DNA from: Paraburkholderia sp.
Lineage (GTDB): Bacteria > Pseudomonadota > Gammaproteobacteria > Burkholderiales > Burkholderiaceae
Direction: 5' to 3'
Length of the DNA stretch: 46,730 nt
Assembly (NCBI RefSeq): GCF_026225065.1
Contig: NZ_JAMFSB010000411.1
Location: 1-46,730, forward strand
Positions 33,845-43,184 of this stretch are shown here, piece after piece. Position 1 is the first letter of the stretch; each line of letters starts with the position of its first letter. The position numbers and the translations under genes are program-made. The notes below the pieces were generated by a model. That model made no database searches. It was not told the DNA's origin and worked only from the letters and a program-made list of their open reading frames with translations.

Positions 33845-35428
33845 TCAATGCGCCGCGGACGCTTCCCCAGAGTCCGCTCCGCCCTTCGCCGGCCGGGTGA
33901 TCCAGATCAGCGGGATGATGAGAATGAAGATGAACGTGGACGCATAGAAGAAATCGTCCAGCCCCATGACCGCAGCCTGACTCGTGACCATCGATTCAAA
34001 CATTGCGTGCGCGGCCCCCACATCCAGATGTAGTTGCGATTGCAACGACGCGATGGTTGCATTGAAAACCGGGTTGTCGATGTTCGCCTGCTCCATGAGT
34101 CGAACGTGATGCACGGCGGTGCGGTGACCCCACACCGTACCCGCGATGGACGTGCCGACCGCACCGCAGAAAATACGCGCGAAATTGGAGAGCCCGGCCG
34201 CCGCTGGAATACGTTCGGGCGGGAGCCCCGAGAGGATGATCGACACGAGCGGAACGAACCAGAGGACGGTCGGAATGCCCTGCAGCAAGGTCGGGATCAC
34301 CAGATGCCACGCGTCCACCGAACTCACATACTGCGTGCGCATGAAGAACACGCCCGCCAGACCCACGAAAGCGACGGACACGAGCACCCGGGCGTCCACT
34401 AATTGCAGCATGCGCCCGATAAAAGGCGAAAGCAGAACCGTGAAAATACCAACAGGTGCGGTGACGAGACCCGCGTCGAAAGCGCGATAGCCGAGATACT
34501 CCTGCATCCACTGCGGCAACAGCACGAGGTTGCCGAAATACAGCGCGTAGGAGACCGAAATTGCAATCGTGCCGCTGCTGAAATTGCGCAACGCGAAGAG
34601 CCGGAGGTCGACGACCGGATGCTTCTCGGTCAACTCCCACACGAGGAAGAACGCGAAGCTGACGAGCGCAATCAGCGCTAGCGCAACGATGAACGGAGAC
34701 GCGAACCAATCGAGATCCCGCCCCTTGTCGAGCATCACCTGAAGCGATCCGACCCATGTGACGAGCAGCGCGAGACCGACGCCGTCGATCGGCAGTTTTT
34801 TGGTCGGCGTTTCGCGCTTGCGGTAAATGAACCAGGTGGCGCCGGCGGCGATAAAGCCGACCGGAATGTTGACGTAAAAGATCCAGGACCAGCTGTAGTT
34901 GTCCGTGATCCAGCCGCCGAGCACCGGCCCCGCGATCGGGCCCACGGTGGCAGTCATTGCCCAGAGCGCTAACGCCATGTTGGCCCGGGCCTTCGGATAG
35001 GAACTGAGCAAGACAGCCTGAGACAACGGAATGAGCGGCCCTGCCACGAGTCCCTGCAGAATCCGCGCGCCCAGCAGGAACGGCAGGTCCGGTGCGATGC
35101 CGCAGAGCCACGAGGCAAACACGAACATCAGGATCGCGCCGACGAAAAGCCGGATCTGACCGATCTGCTGCGTGAGCCACCCCGTCAGCGGAATGGACAC
35201 GGCATTGGCGGCCGCGAAGATCGTGATGACCCACGTCCCTTCGTCGACGGACACACCGAGGTTGCCCGACAGATTGGGGACCGCCACGTTCGCAATTGAT
35301 GTATCCAGAACCGTCATAAAGGTCGCAAGCGCGACCACGATCGTCGCGATCACAAGCTGGCCGCCTTGTAGCGGCGGATGTTGGACAGGTGCTGCGGGTG
35401 AGGCGGGAGGGGTCGATTCCTGCGTCAT
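33845..35428 (-). CDS. DHA2 family MFS drug-efflux transporter (EmrB-like)
   Basis: A 527-residue inner-membrane exporter with 14 predicted helices. The first helix ends in FMTVLDTSIANVAVPNL, the DHA2 signature; motif C is in GPIAGPVLGGWITD, and the following NIPVGFIAAGATWFI is typical of EmrB. Members move hydrophobic compounds out in exchange for protons, often with an EmrA-type periplasmic adaptor and an outer-membrane channel. Neither partner gene is next to it. The start lacks a strong ribosome site but fits the family. The divergent neighbour is an FAD-dependent hydroxylase (258-base gap). Confidence 0.93.
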   Translation of the reverse strand: MTQESTPPASPAAPVQHPPLQGGQLVIATIVVALATFMTVLDTSIANVAVPNLSGNLGVSVDEGTWVITIFAAANAVSIPLTGWLTQQIGQIRLFVGAILMFVFASWLCGIAPDLPFLLGARILQGLVAGPLIPLSQAVLLSSYPKARANMALALWAMTATVGPIAGPVLGGWITDNYSWSWIFYVNIPVGFIAAGATWFIYRKRETPTKKLPIDGVGLALLVTWVGSLQVMLDKGRDLDWFASPFIVALALIALVSFAFFLVWELTEKHPVVDLRLFALRNFSSGTIAISVSYALYFGNLVLLPQWMQEYLGYRAFDAGLVTAPVGIFTVLLSPFIGRMLQLVDARVLVSVAFVGLAGVFFMRTQYVSSVDAWHLVIPTLLQGIPTVLWFVPLVSIILSGLPPERIPAAAGLSNFARIFCGAVGTSIAGTVWGHRTAVHHVRLMEQANIDNPVFNATIASLQSQLHLDVGAAHAMFESMVTSQAAVMGLDDFFYASTFIFILIIPLIWITRPAKGGADSGEASAAH

Positions 35429-35686
35429 AAATCGTGGCTTGTGGTGTGGGCAAGGACGGCGAACCCGCTATGGTACGCGCTTCTGGAACATTTATTAAAT
35501 ACTTACACCATCATGCGGCTTTGAAAAAAATTTGCAATCGGGCCTTTCACCAAGGCGGCATCGTTCGCGGCGTCAGCGGGTAGCGCGGGCGTGCCCCTTG
35601 CGTCGGCTAAAAGCGGGCTTTACCGGATGGGTCATACGCCATCTACTCTTGATGCCGATACCCGCCAATCTTGGGAGAAATTCGCC

Positions 35687-37282
35687 ATGGACCAGCACAC
35701 CCCTGTTTTGATCGTCGGCGCCGGCCCGACCGGCTTGACGCTGGCGCTGACGCTGCGTCGTTACGGCATCGCGACCCGGGTGATCGACAGGCTCGAGAAG
35801 CCCGCGGACCTGTCGAAAGCGCTCGCCGTATGGCCTGCGAGCCTTGAGGTGTTGAGCAGCCTCGGCGTCGGCGCGGCGTTCGACGAGGCTGCCGTGGCGA
35901 TGAGCGCGGTGACGTTCGGCGATGGCGCGCGGCGGCTTGCGCGCGTGTCGATGCAGGACGGCATCGACAGCGCCCATCCCAATCCCCTTCTGCTCCCTCA
36001 GTCGCAAACCGAAGCGATCCTCACGGCGAGGTTCATCGATATGGGCGGCGTGATCGACCGTGGGGTGGAACTGATTGGCCTCAGCGAAGCATCCGATACG
36101 GTGACGGCGACGCTGCGGCACGCCGATGGACGAATCGAGAGCACGACTGCCTCGTGGCTGGTCGGCGCCGACGGCGCGCGCAGCGCGGCGCGGCATGTAC
36201 TCGGTATCGCGTTCGAGGGGGAGACGGAACCGGACACGTATCTGCTAGGCGACGTGCGCATTGACGGAGTCGATCTCGACCGGCACAGCATTCACATCTG
36301 GTGGCACGGCGGCGGCACGGTCGCGCTGTTTCCGTTCGCTTATGACGTATGGCGGGTGATCAGCCGCCGCGTCGATGATGAAGCGGCGGCGCGCGGCGAA
36401 GAGCCGCCGACCCTCGATGAACTGCAGCAGAAGATCACGCGCCACGGGCCGCCGGGCGCGACGTTATCGGAACCCGGCTGGCTGTCGACGTTTCGGATCA
36501 ACGAGCGACTCGCGGCGCGCTATCGCCAGGGTCGCGTGTTTCTCGCCGGCGATGCTGCGCACATTCACAGTCCCGCAGGCGGCCAGGGGATGAACACCGG
36601 GATCCAGGACGCGGCGAACCTCGGCTGGAAGCTCGCCTACGTGCTGCAGGGGCGCGGCGACGCCGCGACGCTGCTCGACAGCTACGAGGCCGAACGGCGA
36701 CCGGTCGCGCGTAACGTGATCGCCAATGCGGCGCGACTGCTACACGTCGGCATGGCGCCGCATCCGCTTGCACGTCTCGCACGCGACGCGGCGGTGTCCG
36801 TGCTCGATCATGTGCCTGCATTGCAGGAGCGATTGCGCACCGAGATGGCCGAGACGGACGTGACCTATCACGACGGTCCGCTGGTTGCGCTCGCCGAAAG
36901 TGCGCGTCATCCGTCGCGCGGCTTGCCCGGCACGCGTGCGCTCGATCTGCACTGGAGCGCTGCAGTCGACGGAACGCCGCGCACGCTATGGCCACTGCTC
37001 GATGCACGTCACACGTTGATCGCGTTTCGCGATGGCGCCGAGGTGGCGCGTGCCGAGACGCTGGTTGCACCACATACCGATGCGGTCCAGATCGTGGCGC
37101 TCGATGCTGCTGACGATCCGTCCGGCGAGGCGCGCCGACGCTACGGCTTCAAAGGCGCAGGATGGGTGCTGATCAGACCTGACCAGGTCGTTGCTGTGCG
37201 CGGTGAGCCGGAGGATCTGGCGTCGCTCGAGCGCTATCTGAAGAATGTTGTCGGCTTGCGGGTGGGTGACGGGACACGTTAG
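35687..37282 (+). CDS. FAD-dependent aromatic-ring hydroxylase (PheA/TfdB/UbiH-like)
   Basis: A 531-residue class A flavoprotein monooxygenase. The N-terminal FAD motif is VLIVGAGPTGLTLALTLRR (GxGxxG at 11-16), the DG motif is WLVGADGARSAAR and the second FAD/ribityl motif is VFLAGDAAHIHSPAGGQGMN. The C-terminal domain of about 140 residues has the thioredoxin-like look of phenol hydroxylase type enzymes (GAGWVLIRPDQVVAVRG). Such enzymes hydroxylate phenols or polyketide aromatics using NAD(P)H and oxygen. The ATG at 35687 has GGGAGA 8 bases upstream. The substrate is unknown; the divergent exporter may act on a related compound. Confidence 0.92.
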   Translation: MDQHTPVLIVGAGPTGLTLALTLRRYGIATRVIDRLEKPADLSKALAVWPASLEVLSSLGVGAAFDEAAVAMSAVTFGDGARRLARVSMQDGIDSAHPNPLLLPQSQTEAILTARFIDMGGVIDRGVELIGLSEASDTVTATLRHADGRIESTTASWLVGADGARSAARHVLGIAFEGETEPDTYLLGDVRIDGVDLDRHSIHIWWHGGGTVALFPFAYDVWRVISRRVDDEAAARGEEPPTLDELQQKITRHGPPGATLSEPGWLSTFRINERLAARYRQGRVFLAGDAAHIHSPAGGQGMNTGIQDAANLGWKLAYVLQGRGDAATLLDSYEAERRPVARNVIANAARLLHVGMAPHPLARLARDAAVSVLDHVPALQERLRTEMAETDVTYHDGPLVALAESARHPSRGLPGTRALDLHWSAAVDGTPRTLWPLLDARHTLIAFRDGAEVARAETLVAPHTDAVQIVALDAADDPSGEARRRYGFKGAGWVLIRPDQVVAVRGEPEDLASLERYLKNVVGLRVGDGTR

Positions 37283-37454
37283 CGGCGTTGGCCAGGCTCG
37301 GGTTCGGGCTTCGGTCGGCCGCCTCAGGCGCGGAATCTGCTACTCAACAGACCGGCTGATCACTCGCGCCAGCCCCATCATTCGACGACCGCACCGGGAT
37401 GAAGCGTGACAGGCAGGCAGCCCGTCGCAGCCGTCGACCACAAAGGAGAAAACG

Positions 37455-37625
37455 ATGACCCTGGTCATTTATCTTGTCGGTTGGATCATTCTGATAGGCG
37501 GCGTGTGCTGGGCGCTCATCGCCATGCACGTCTCCCAGCACACGATCGAAATCGTCGCGGTCATCATGCTCGGCGTTGCGATCATCACGGGCGCCACCCG
37601 GACTCGCAACCGGGACCGTTCATAG
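37455..37625 (+). CDS. Small membrane protein, 56 residues
   Basis: A short gene with a strong AAAGGAG ribosome site 8 bases before the ATG. The product begins MTLVIYLVGWIILIGGVCWA, then has a short polar loop around HVSQHT, a second hydrophobic helix IVAVIMLGVAIITGA and a basic end TRTRNRDRS. This predicts two membrane helices with a positive cytoplasmic tail. I do not recognise a family. It stands alone between the hydroxylase and the convergent batD gene. Confidence 0.68.
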   Translation: MTLVIYLVGWIILIGGVCWALIAMHVSQHTIEIVAVIMLGVAIITGATRTRNRDRS

Positions 37626-37676
37626 CATATGGGTATCGTTCGGGGAATCAACGATCGCGGCGAGATCGCGCAGTAA

Positions 37677-39005
37677 TCAATAGCGGTTCAGAGGGGGAAG
37701 AGAAGATTGCTTCTTTCTCTGTTTCCTCGCGCGCTTCGTGGTCCGCAGAAGCGCACGCTCGACTGCAGTCCACTGAACCTCTCCCATGACACCGTTGGAA
37801 TAGTGACTGTTGATGATATTCACCAGAGGTTCAAGTCCCTCGCTGCCGTCTATCCGCGCTGGATGTCCGAATTCACCACTCTTGTCCATCCAGCGGTAAA
37901 GCGCTGGAACAATGTGTTGCGGGACGCCTTCACGCGTCGCGCGCCGCAACGCGCGCCAGGCGGGCGCAGCACCATCGGCACGGCGAAGCCGGGCCTCGCG
38001 CATATAACGTTGGGCTGATTGATAGAACCGCACCAGGCGCGGATACGCCCAAACCAGCGCCGATAACAACGCCACTATCAGGCCCGCAATCACAATCTGC
38101 TCCCGGTCTACCACGATGATCCGGTGTGCCGCGCCATTGCCGAGCGAATTGACCGGAATCGCAAAGATTGGCTTTTCCGTCGCCGCGACCGCCGAAATAG
38201 TCACTTCCGGCAAGACGATGGTTTCCTTCCTGCGTGCCGCCGTATTCCACCACTCGATGGTGAGCGCCGGTAACCTGAGCTTGCCGCCATGCTCGATCCG
38301 ATAGGTCGCGGTATCGGTTCGCTCACCCGCTACCAGCCCCGCCCTGTCCTCCACGACATCCCTGGTCGTGGCGTTCCCCGGATAGCGCTTTAACCCCGCG
38401 ACTTCCGGAAAATCGAGCGGAGGAATGAGCATCGATTGCGTGCCGGTCGCTCTTTGCGTCACGGTCCGCGTGATCTCATCCCCTACTTTGGCATGCGCCG
38501 GCGAAGGCTCGATCTGCTGGGTCGCCACCAGCTTTTGCGTCGGAAAGAAGATGCGCATCCCCTCCGCTCCAGCGGGGACCGTGGCGGCAAACTTCAGCTC
38601 TGGAGTCATCAGCTTTACCGGCCCGCTCATCTGCCCCGGTTGAACCGTGATCGCGAACGAGTGGATAACAAACGCCTGAGCCGTTTGCGGCACAATGCGA
38701 TAGGCCCGGCTTACGCCAAACCAGTCCACGCCGTTGATGACCTCGTGGAGGTTTTCAGCCTGCTCGTCCGGCAGGCTGACGATCGCACCCGCTACGTCGA
38801 AGAGCGGCCAGTCTGGCGCCTCCGTAAACCAGCTGGTAGTGAGGCAGTCCACGACAAGCTTGATCTGACTGCCCGCCACGACGGAGCCCGACGGTTCGAG
38901 GTGCGCCCGCACCATCGCCTGTGGCGTGTTGTCTGCGGCACGTGCTGCCGCTACCGCAAGCAGCATGAGAACGCACAGCCAGCGATTCAGACGCAGCAGG
39001 CTCAT
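37677..39005 (-). CDS. batD: BatD-like protein
   Basis: A 442-residue envelope protein. A signal peptide (residues 1-23, ending AAARAADN) leads to an exported region with beta-rich segments (VRAHLEPSGSVVAGSQIKLV, QRATGTQSMLIPPLDFPE) typical of BatD/oxygen tolerance proteins. One membrane helix (VIAGLIVALLSALVWAYP) lies near residue 305, followed by a basic cytoplasmic tail. Its ATG overlaps the batB/C stop by 4 bases. Bat proteins were named for aerotolerance in Bacteroides; the molecular role is unclear, but they are thought to form a membrane complex with the MoxR ATPase. Confidence 0.85.
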   Translation of the reverse strand: MSLLRLNRWLCVLMLLAVAAARAADNTPQAMVRAHLEPSGSVVAGSQIKLVVDCLTTSWFTEAPDWPLFDVAGAIVSLPDEQAENLHEVINGVDWFGVSRAYRIVPQTAQAFVIHSFAITVQPGQMSGPVKLMTPELKFAATVPAGAEGMRIFFPTQKLVATQQIEPSPAHAKVGDEITRTVTQRATGTQSMLIPPLDFPEVAGLKRYPGNATTRDVVEDRAGLVAGERTDTATYRIEHGGKLRLPALTIEWWNTAARRKETIVLPEVTISAVAATEKPIFAIPVNSLGNGAAHRIIVVDREQIVIAGLIVALLSALVWAYPRLVRFYQSAQRYMREARLRRADGAAPAWRALRRATREGVPQHIVPALYRWMDKSGEFGHPARIDGSEGLEPLVNIINSHYSNGVMGEVQWTAVERALLRTTKRARKQRKKQSSLPPLNRY

Positions 39006-40600
39006 GGCGTACTCGCGTTAGCCGCGCCCGACTCCTGCTCGAAGCGCTGACGCAAAAACGTGGCGGGAGACATATTGAGGCTGCGCATCCAGACATCCTC
39101 CGACGGTACCGGCATCAGCGTGCTTTGCTCGACCCCACCTTTCTTTTTCTGAATCTTGATGTCGTCAGATTCTTCGTCTTCCTCATCTTTCTGTGGATCC
39201 TGTTTTGGCTTGATCAATAGTTGCCGCATCAGCTGGCGGTTTGTCACAGCCTGCCTGAGCGTTGGGTCCAGGGCCAATGCATTGTCAAAAGCCTTGATGG
39301 CCCCCGTGTAGTCTTCGAGATGCGCGAGCGTGTTGCCGATATAGAAATACGACTGTGCCGTTTTCAGCCGCGAAAAAGTCTCGAGTGAGCCTGCATAGTT
39401 GCCGGCCAGGTATTGGGCACGCCCCTTCCACATCGGATCGTCGAAACGTTGTGCTGCCGCCTTGAAGTCGCCGTGCTCGAAACTCCAGCGGCCCTGCTGG
39501 TCGTGCGTCGCAAAGAGGTCCTGCCAGTGCCACGAACCCCATGCGGCCGCCTCGGCATGGCGAGGCGCCGCACCGCAGGCAAGCGCCATCAGAACGACGG
39601 GCAGCCATTTCACGGTCCAGCCGCGGCGAAAACCCAGCAAACCCAGGATCAACAACGGCACCAGAAACCAGTAACCGGACTCCTGCCAGCGCGGCACGCG
39701 TTTCGATTCGTCTGCCTCGGCGAGCCACGCACGCGCACGGTGCTGCACCCACACGACGTCGTCGTTGTCGACGCGCATGCTCGCCAGCGGAATGCCGGCT
39801 TCGTCGGCCACCTTGCGGATCGCGTCGGCGTCGAAGCTACCCATCAACGGATGACCTTCGGGGTCCATCTGCACCATCCCGTCCGCTCCAAGAATCGGTC
39901 CGCCGTTTTCCGTGCCGACCGCGAGCCACAGCAGTTGGTGCCGCGACCGCCCGGCCTTTTCCACAAATGCGCTGGCCTGGCGATCGTCGAAACCGTCGCT
40001 CATCAACACGATCGTGCCGGCGACGGGATCATGCGCCAGCAGTCGCTCGGCGATATCGAGCCCGGCTGCGACGTTCTTGCCATCCTCCGGCATCAGCGAT
40101 GGCGATAGTACTGGCACATAAAGCTGCAGCATGGCGGGATCCTCGGTCGGCGGCACGACGAGGTGGCCAGTGGAAGAGAAGACCACCAGTCCGGTGCGCG
40201 CCCCTTTGCGCGCGGCCGCAAGGTCGAGCACTTTTTGCTTCGCACGCTCGAGGCGGGTGGGCGCGACGTCGGTCGCATCCATCGAACGTGCGAGCTCGAG
40301 CACGACGACGAGCGGCGCCTGGTCCTGAGTGAAGGGTGGCCGCTCCTGCTGCCACGTGGGTCCAGCGACGGCGATCGCGCCAATCGCGATGAGAAGAGCC
40401 AGCGTATGAATGGGCTGCACGCGCCGCCTCGCGCTATCGCCAACAATCAGATGCTCGAGCAGGTCCGGCGCAATGATATTGCGCCAGCGGGCCCGCACAT
40501 CGTGGCGGCGCAACCAGCAGACCGGCAGCAGGATGGCGGGTACCAGTAGCCAGAGCCATAGCGGCCGCAGAAAATGAAAGGCCGTGAGATCAATTTCCAT
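39002..40600 (-). CDS. batB: BatB-BatC fusion: VWA domain plus TPR region
   Basis: A 532-residue membrane protein. Two N-terminal helices (about 10-29 and 64-80) precede a VWA domain (about 95-290). Its MIDAS region reads VVLELARSMDATD, so the usual D-x-S-x-S is E102-L-A104-R-S106, with the first Asp and first Ser replaced. LMSDGFDD is intact. A helix near residue 310 is followed by a BatC-like TPR region (QYLAGNYAGSLETF, YFYIGNTLAHLEDYTGAIKA) and an acidic/Lys tail. BatB and BatC are separate genes in many species. The start overlaps the end of batA by 11 bases, indicating coupled translation. Confidence 0.88.
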   Translation of the reverse strand: MEIDLTAFHFLRPLWLWLLVPAILLPVCWLRRHDVRARWRNIIAPDLLEHLIVGDSARRRVQPIHTLALLIAIGAIAVAGPTWQQERPPFTQDQAPLVVVLELARSMDATDVAPTRLERAKQKVLDLAAARKGARTGLVVFSSTGHLVVPPTEDPAMLQLYVPVLSPSLMPEDGKNVAAGLDIAERLLAHDPVAGTIVLMSDGFDDRQASAFVEKAGRSRHQLLWLAVGTENGGPILGADGMVQMDPEGHPLMGSFDADAIRKVADEAGIPLASMRVDNDDVVWVQHRARAWLAEADESKRVPRWQESGYWFLVPLLILGLLGFRRGWTVKWLPVVLMALACGAAPRHAEAAAWGSWHWQDLFATHDQQGRWSFEHGDFKAAAQRFDDPMWKGRAQYLAGNYAGSLETFSRLKTAQSYFYIGNTLAHLEDYTGAIKAFDNALALDPTLRQAVTNRQLMRQLLIKPKQDPQKDEEDEESDDIKIQKKKGGVEQSTLMPVPSEDVWMRSLNMSPATFLRQRFEQESGAANASTP

Positions 40601-41666
40601 GATTGGCCCCAGTGCTCACCTTAACGCTCACCTCGTTACGCACCTTAGCGGGAAAAACACGCGCCGGAGCCGGGTCACGCCGTGGCGCACGCAGCGTGGC
40701 CGTTAGCAATGCCAGGCAGTGGTACAGCGTGAGCAACAGCACTGCAGCGGCTAGCGGAATCCAGTAGAAATCGCGTTGCGGCCGGTAGATTTCACGTTTC
40801 ACTTTTTCGGGCGTGATGCGATCGAGCGTCCTGTACACGTCGACCAGATCCTCCTCCTTGCCTAACGCGCGAAACGCCCGGCCGCCCGTGATGTCGGAGA
40901 TCCGCTGCAAAGCCTCGAGATCCACGCGGTCCTCGCCGGTCGCCTCAGGGTCGCCAATGCCGATCGTATGAATGACCAGCTTGTGCCCTTTGGCGATTTC
41001 CGCCGCCTGTTCGGGGGGTATCGCGCTGGCCGTATCGTTGCCGTCGGTCAGCAGGATCAGCACTTTTTCCGGCGCCGGCGAGTTGTCCATCAGCTTCACC
41101 GTCAGGCCGATCGCATCGCCAATCGCCGTACGCGGGCCCGCCATGCCGATCTGCATCTGGTCGAGCAGCACCAGCGCGCTGTCGTGATCCAGCGTCAGCG
41201 GTGCCTGCGGATAAGCTGCCTGGCCGAACACGACAAGGCCGATGCGGTCCCCTTTGCGATGCGCGACGAAGTCCTTCACCACACGCTTGACGGCGGTCAG
41301 CCGGTCCATGCGCTCGCCGGTCGAGACGCTCACGAAATCGCGCGAACTCATCGATTGCGACAGGTCGATCGCCAGCATCAGGTCGCGCGCGGGTTCTTCA
41401 TGCGTGACAGGCGGCTCGACCAATACGGGTTTGGCTGCGGCGACAACCAGCAATGCCCACAACAGCGGCATCATCAGCCGCTGCAGCCAGTTGCTGCGCA
41501 GGCGTACGCCGCCCGGCGCAGGGGTTTCGCCGGCGGCGTCGGCCAATTCGTGAAAGAACGGCACGCGCACCGCGGATGCCGTCGTGCGGTAGGCCGGCAC
41601 CAGCCACCACACCAGAATCGGCACAGGTAGCAACAGGAACGCCCACGGGAAATCAAATTTCCACAT
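40590..41666 (-). CDS. batA: BatA-like VWA domain membrane protein
   Basis: A 358-residue protein. The ATG at 41666 is chosen, giving MWKFDFPWAFLLLPVPILVW, the usual BatA/BatB opening with a membrane helix; a much longer upstream reading is a shadow of the DUF4381 gene. A second helix (MMPLLWALLVVAAA) leads to a VWA domain with an intact MIDAS: D101-L-S-Q-S105 in LAIDLSQSMSSRD, and ILLTDGND. A third helix ends the protein (FYWIPLAAAVLLLTLYHCLA). It overlaps the preceding DUF4381 gene by 14 bases. VWA domains bind partner proteins through a metal ion. Confidence 0.9.
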   Translation of the reverse strand: MWKFDFPWAFLLLPVPILVWWLVPAYRTTASAVRVPFFHELADAAGETPAPGGVRLRSNWLQRLMMPLLWALLVVAAAKPVLVEPPVTHEEPARDLMLAIDLSQSMSSRDFVSVSTGERMDRLTAVKRVVKDFVAHRKGDRIGLVVFGQAAYPQAPLTLDHDSALVLLDQMQIGMAGPRTAIGDAIGLTVKLMDNSPAPEKVLILLTDGNDTASAIPPEQAAEIAKGHKLVIHTIGIGDPEATGEDRVDLEALQRISDITGGRAFRALGKEEDLVDVYRTLDRITPEKVKREIYRPQRDFYWIPLAAAVLLLTLYHCLALLTATLRAPRRDPAPARVFPAKVRNEVSVKVSTGANHGN

Positions 41667-42192
41667 GATGGTGCTCGATCCAGTCGCGCGCCGCGCACAG
41701 CAACGCGGTGGCATCGCGCTCCGAAACCACCGCGATCCGCTCCGCCGGGGCATAGCTGACGAGTGCAAGAAGCGCCCCGCTTTGTGTATCGAAGTGCGCG
41801 TGTGTCCGTGTGAGAAATGCCAGCCACGCGTCGCCCGTGAGCGCGGCGACCTGCTCACGCGGCGCCGCAGCCAATGAGGCCCGCTTGAGCAACGGCGGAA
41901 TGGCCGCGAGTGCCGTCACGCGTTGCGCCGGGTCCGTCAGTTCCGCTTCAATGCAAGCCAACTGTGCGAGCGCGACCCGCCGATAGCGTCTCCTGACGTG
42001 ACGTCGCCATACCGCCCATGCGCCGCATAACGCGGCTGCGATCAGCACGATCGCAACGCCGATCCACCCTGCCGTCTGCGGCGTCCACGAAACAGGTGAC
42101 GGTAGCGGCAATTCCTGCAGCGACTGCAACACCCCTGGAGTATCAGCGGGAGCGGGAGCCGGAGCGGCCGCAGGGCTTCCGGGCGCCATCAC
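41653..42192 (-). CDS. DUF4381 family protein of the Bat operon
   Basis: A 179-residue protein with one membrane helix (GWIGVAIVLIAAALCGAWAVW, about residues 42-62) after a Pro/Ala-rich N-terminus. A cytoplasmic helical domain follows: RVTALAAIPPLLKRASLAA, TGDAWLAFLTRTHAHF, and the final CAARDWIEHHHVEI. The family sits between DUF58 and BatA genes in many proteobacteria. The function is unknown; conserved position suggests a structural subunit. Start and stop overlap both neighbours (ATGA with the DUF58 gene, 14 bases with batA). Confidence 0.85.
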   Translation of the reverse strand: MMAPGSPAAAPAPAPADTPGVLQSLQELPLPSPVSWTPQTAGWIGVAIVLIAAALCGAWAVWRRHVRRRYRRVALAQLACIEAELTDPAQRVTALAAIPPLLKRASLAAAPREQVAALTGDAWLAFLTRTHAHFDTQSGALLALVSYAPAERIAVVSERDATALLCAARDWIEHHHVEI

Positions 42193-43157
42193 AGGCCGGC
42201 TCCGCTCGGCAAGCGGGCACGTTGCCCAAACAACCGCCGCACCTGATCGACTGCAGGTTCATCGGTCGACAGCGCCATCAATGGAACCCCACTCGAGCGC
42301 AGCAATTTCGCCACCTCGGCCGCGCGCCCTTCGAGCATGCTCGCAAGCGGCACCCGCACCCGCTCGTTGTCGATCCGCAGTTCGACTTGCAGTTGGCCTT
42401 CGCTCACCACCAGCGCGCGGTGTTCGGGCATGTGTTGCCAGAGCGGATCGAAGATCATCGCGGCAATCACGTCGTTATGCCGCGACAGTTGCTGTAGCAG
42501 TTGCCGGGTGCGCTCGCCCGCACCGGCGAAGTCGCTCAGGATGCAGATCAGATAGTCGTGTGCCGCCAGATGCAGCACACCTTCGAGCGCGCTATCCAGC
42601 TGACCGTAGTCGGTGCGATGCACGCTATCCGCATGCAACGCAGTGTTCATTCTGGCGATCGCACCGAACAGCAGCTTGATGCGGTTGCGGCTACGCAAGG
42701 GCTTCACGCGCACAACCGAGCTGTCGTCGAAAATCACGCCACCCACCCGGTCGCCGGCGGCGAAGCCCATCCATACGGCAAGGGCCGCGGCCTCGGCCGC
42801 CACCACCGACTTGAAGGCACGGTTCGAACCGAAGAACATGCTCATCCGCTGATCGACGACCACCAGCAACGGACGGTCGCGCTCCTCCGTATAAGTGCGC
42901 ACCTGTGCCTTGCCCAAACGTAAGGACACCTTCCAGTCGATATGACGAATATCGTCGCCCGGCAGATAGCCGCGAATCTCCTCGAAATTGAGGCCGCGCC
43001 CGCGCAGGCGCGAAGCGTGGTCGCCCGACAGAATGCTCGAGACCGGCGGCGGCGCAACGAAGCTCAGGCCGCGGGCGCGGAACTCAAGCTTCGCAAGATG
43101 CGCGGCGTCGACATACACGCGGCCGAGCGTAGTTGCGGACCTCACGGCCATCGACAT
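42189..43157 (-). CDS. DUF58 domain protein of the Bat operon
   Basis: A 322-residue cytoplasmic protein of the DUF58 family. Hallmarks are LSGDHASRLRGRGLNFEEIR, the block YLPGDDIRHIDWKVSLRLGK (20 residues) and a degenerate VWA-like segment LVVVDQRMSMFFGS. DUF58 proteins nearly always follow a moxR gene and are thought to be part of a MoxR chaperone system that loads or matures other proteins, but biochemical evidence is limited. It begins 28 bases after the moxR stop and overlaps the DUF4381 start by 4 bases. Confidence 0.9.
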   Translation of the reverse strand: MSMAVRSATTLGRVYVDAAHLAKLEFRARGLSFVAPPPVSSILSGDHASRLRGRGLNFEEIRGYLPGDDIRHIDWKVSLRLGKAQVRTYTEERDRPLLVVVDQRMSMFFGSNRAFKSVVAAEAAALAVWMGFAAGDRVGGVIFDDSSVVRVKPLRSRNRIKLLFGAIARMNTALHADSVHRTDYGQLDSALEGVLHLAAHDYLICILSDFAGAGERTRQLLQQLSRHNDVIAAMIFDPLWQHMPEHRALVVSEGQLQVELRIDNERVRVPLASMLEGRAAEVAKLLRSSGVPLMALSTDEPAVDQVRRLFGQRARLPSGAGL

Positions 43158-43184
43158 TCTCCTTGTCGCCGCACAGCGCGAGAT

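Noticed and set aside
35429..35453. Alternative minus-strand protein read from 35453
   Set aside because: It is in another frame of the DHA2 transporter gene and is Arg-rich without membrane helices.
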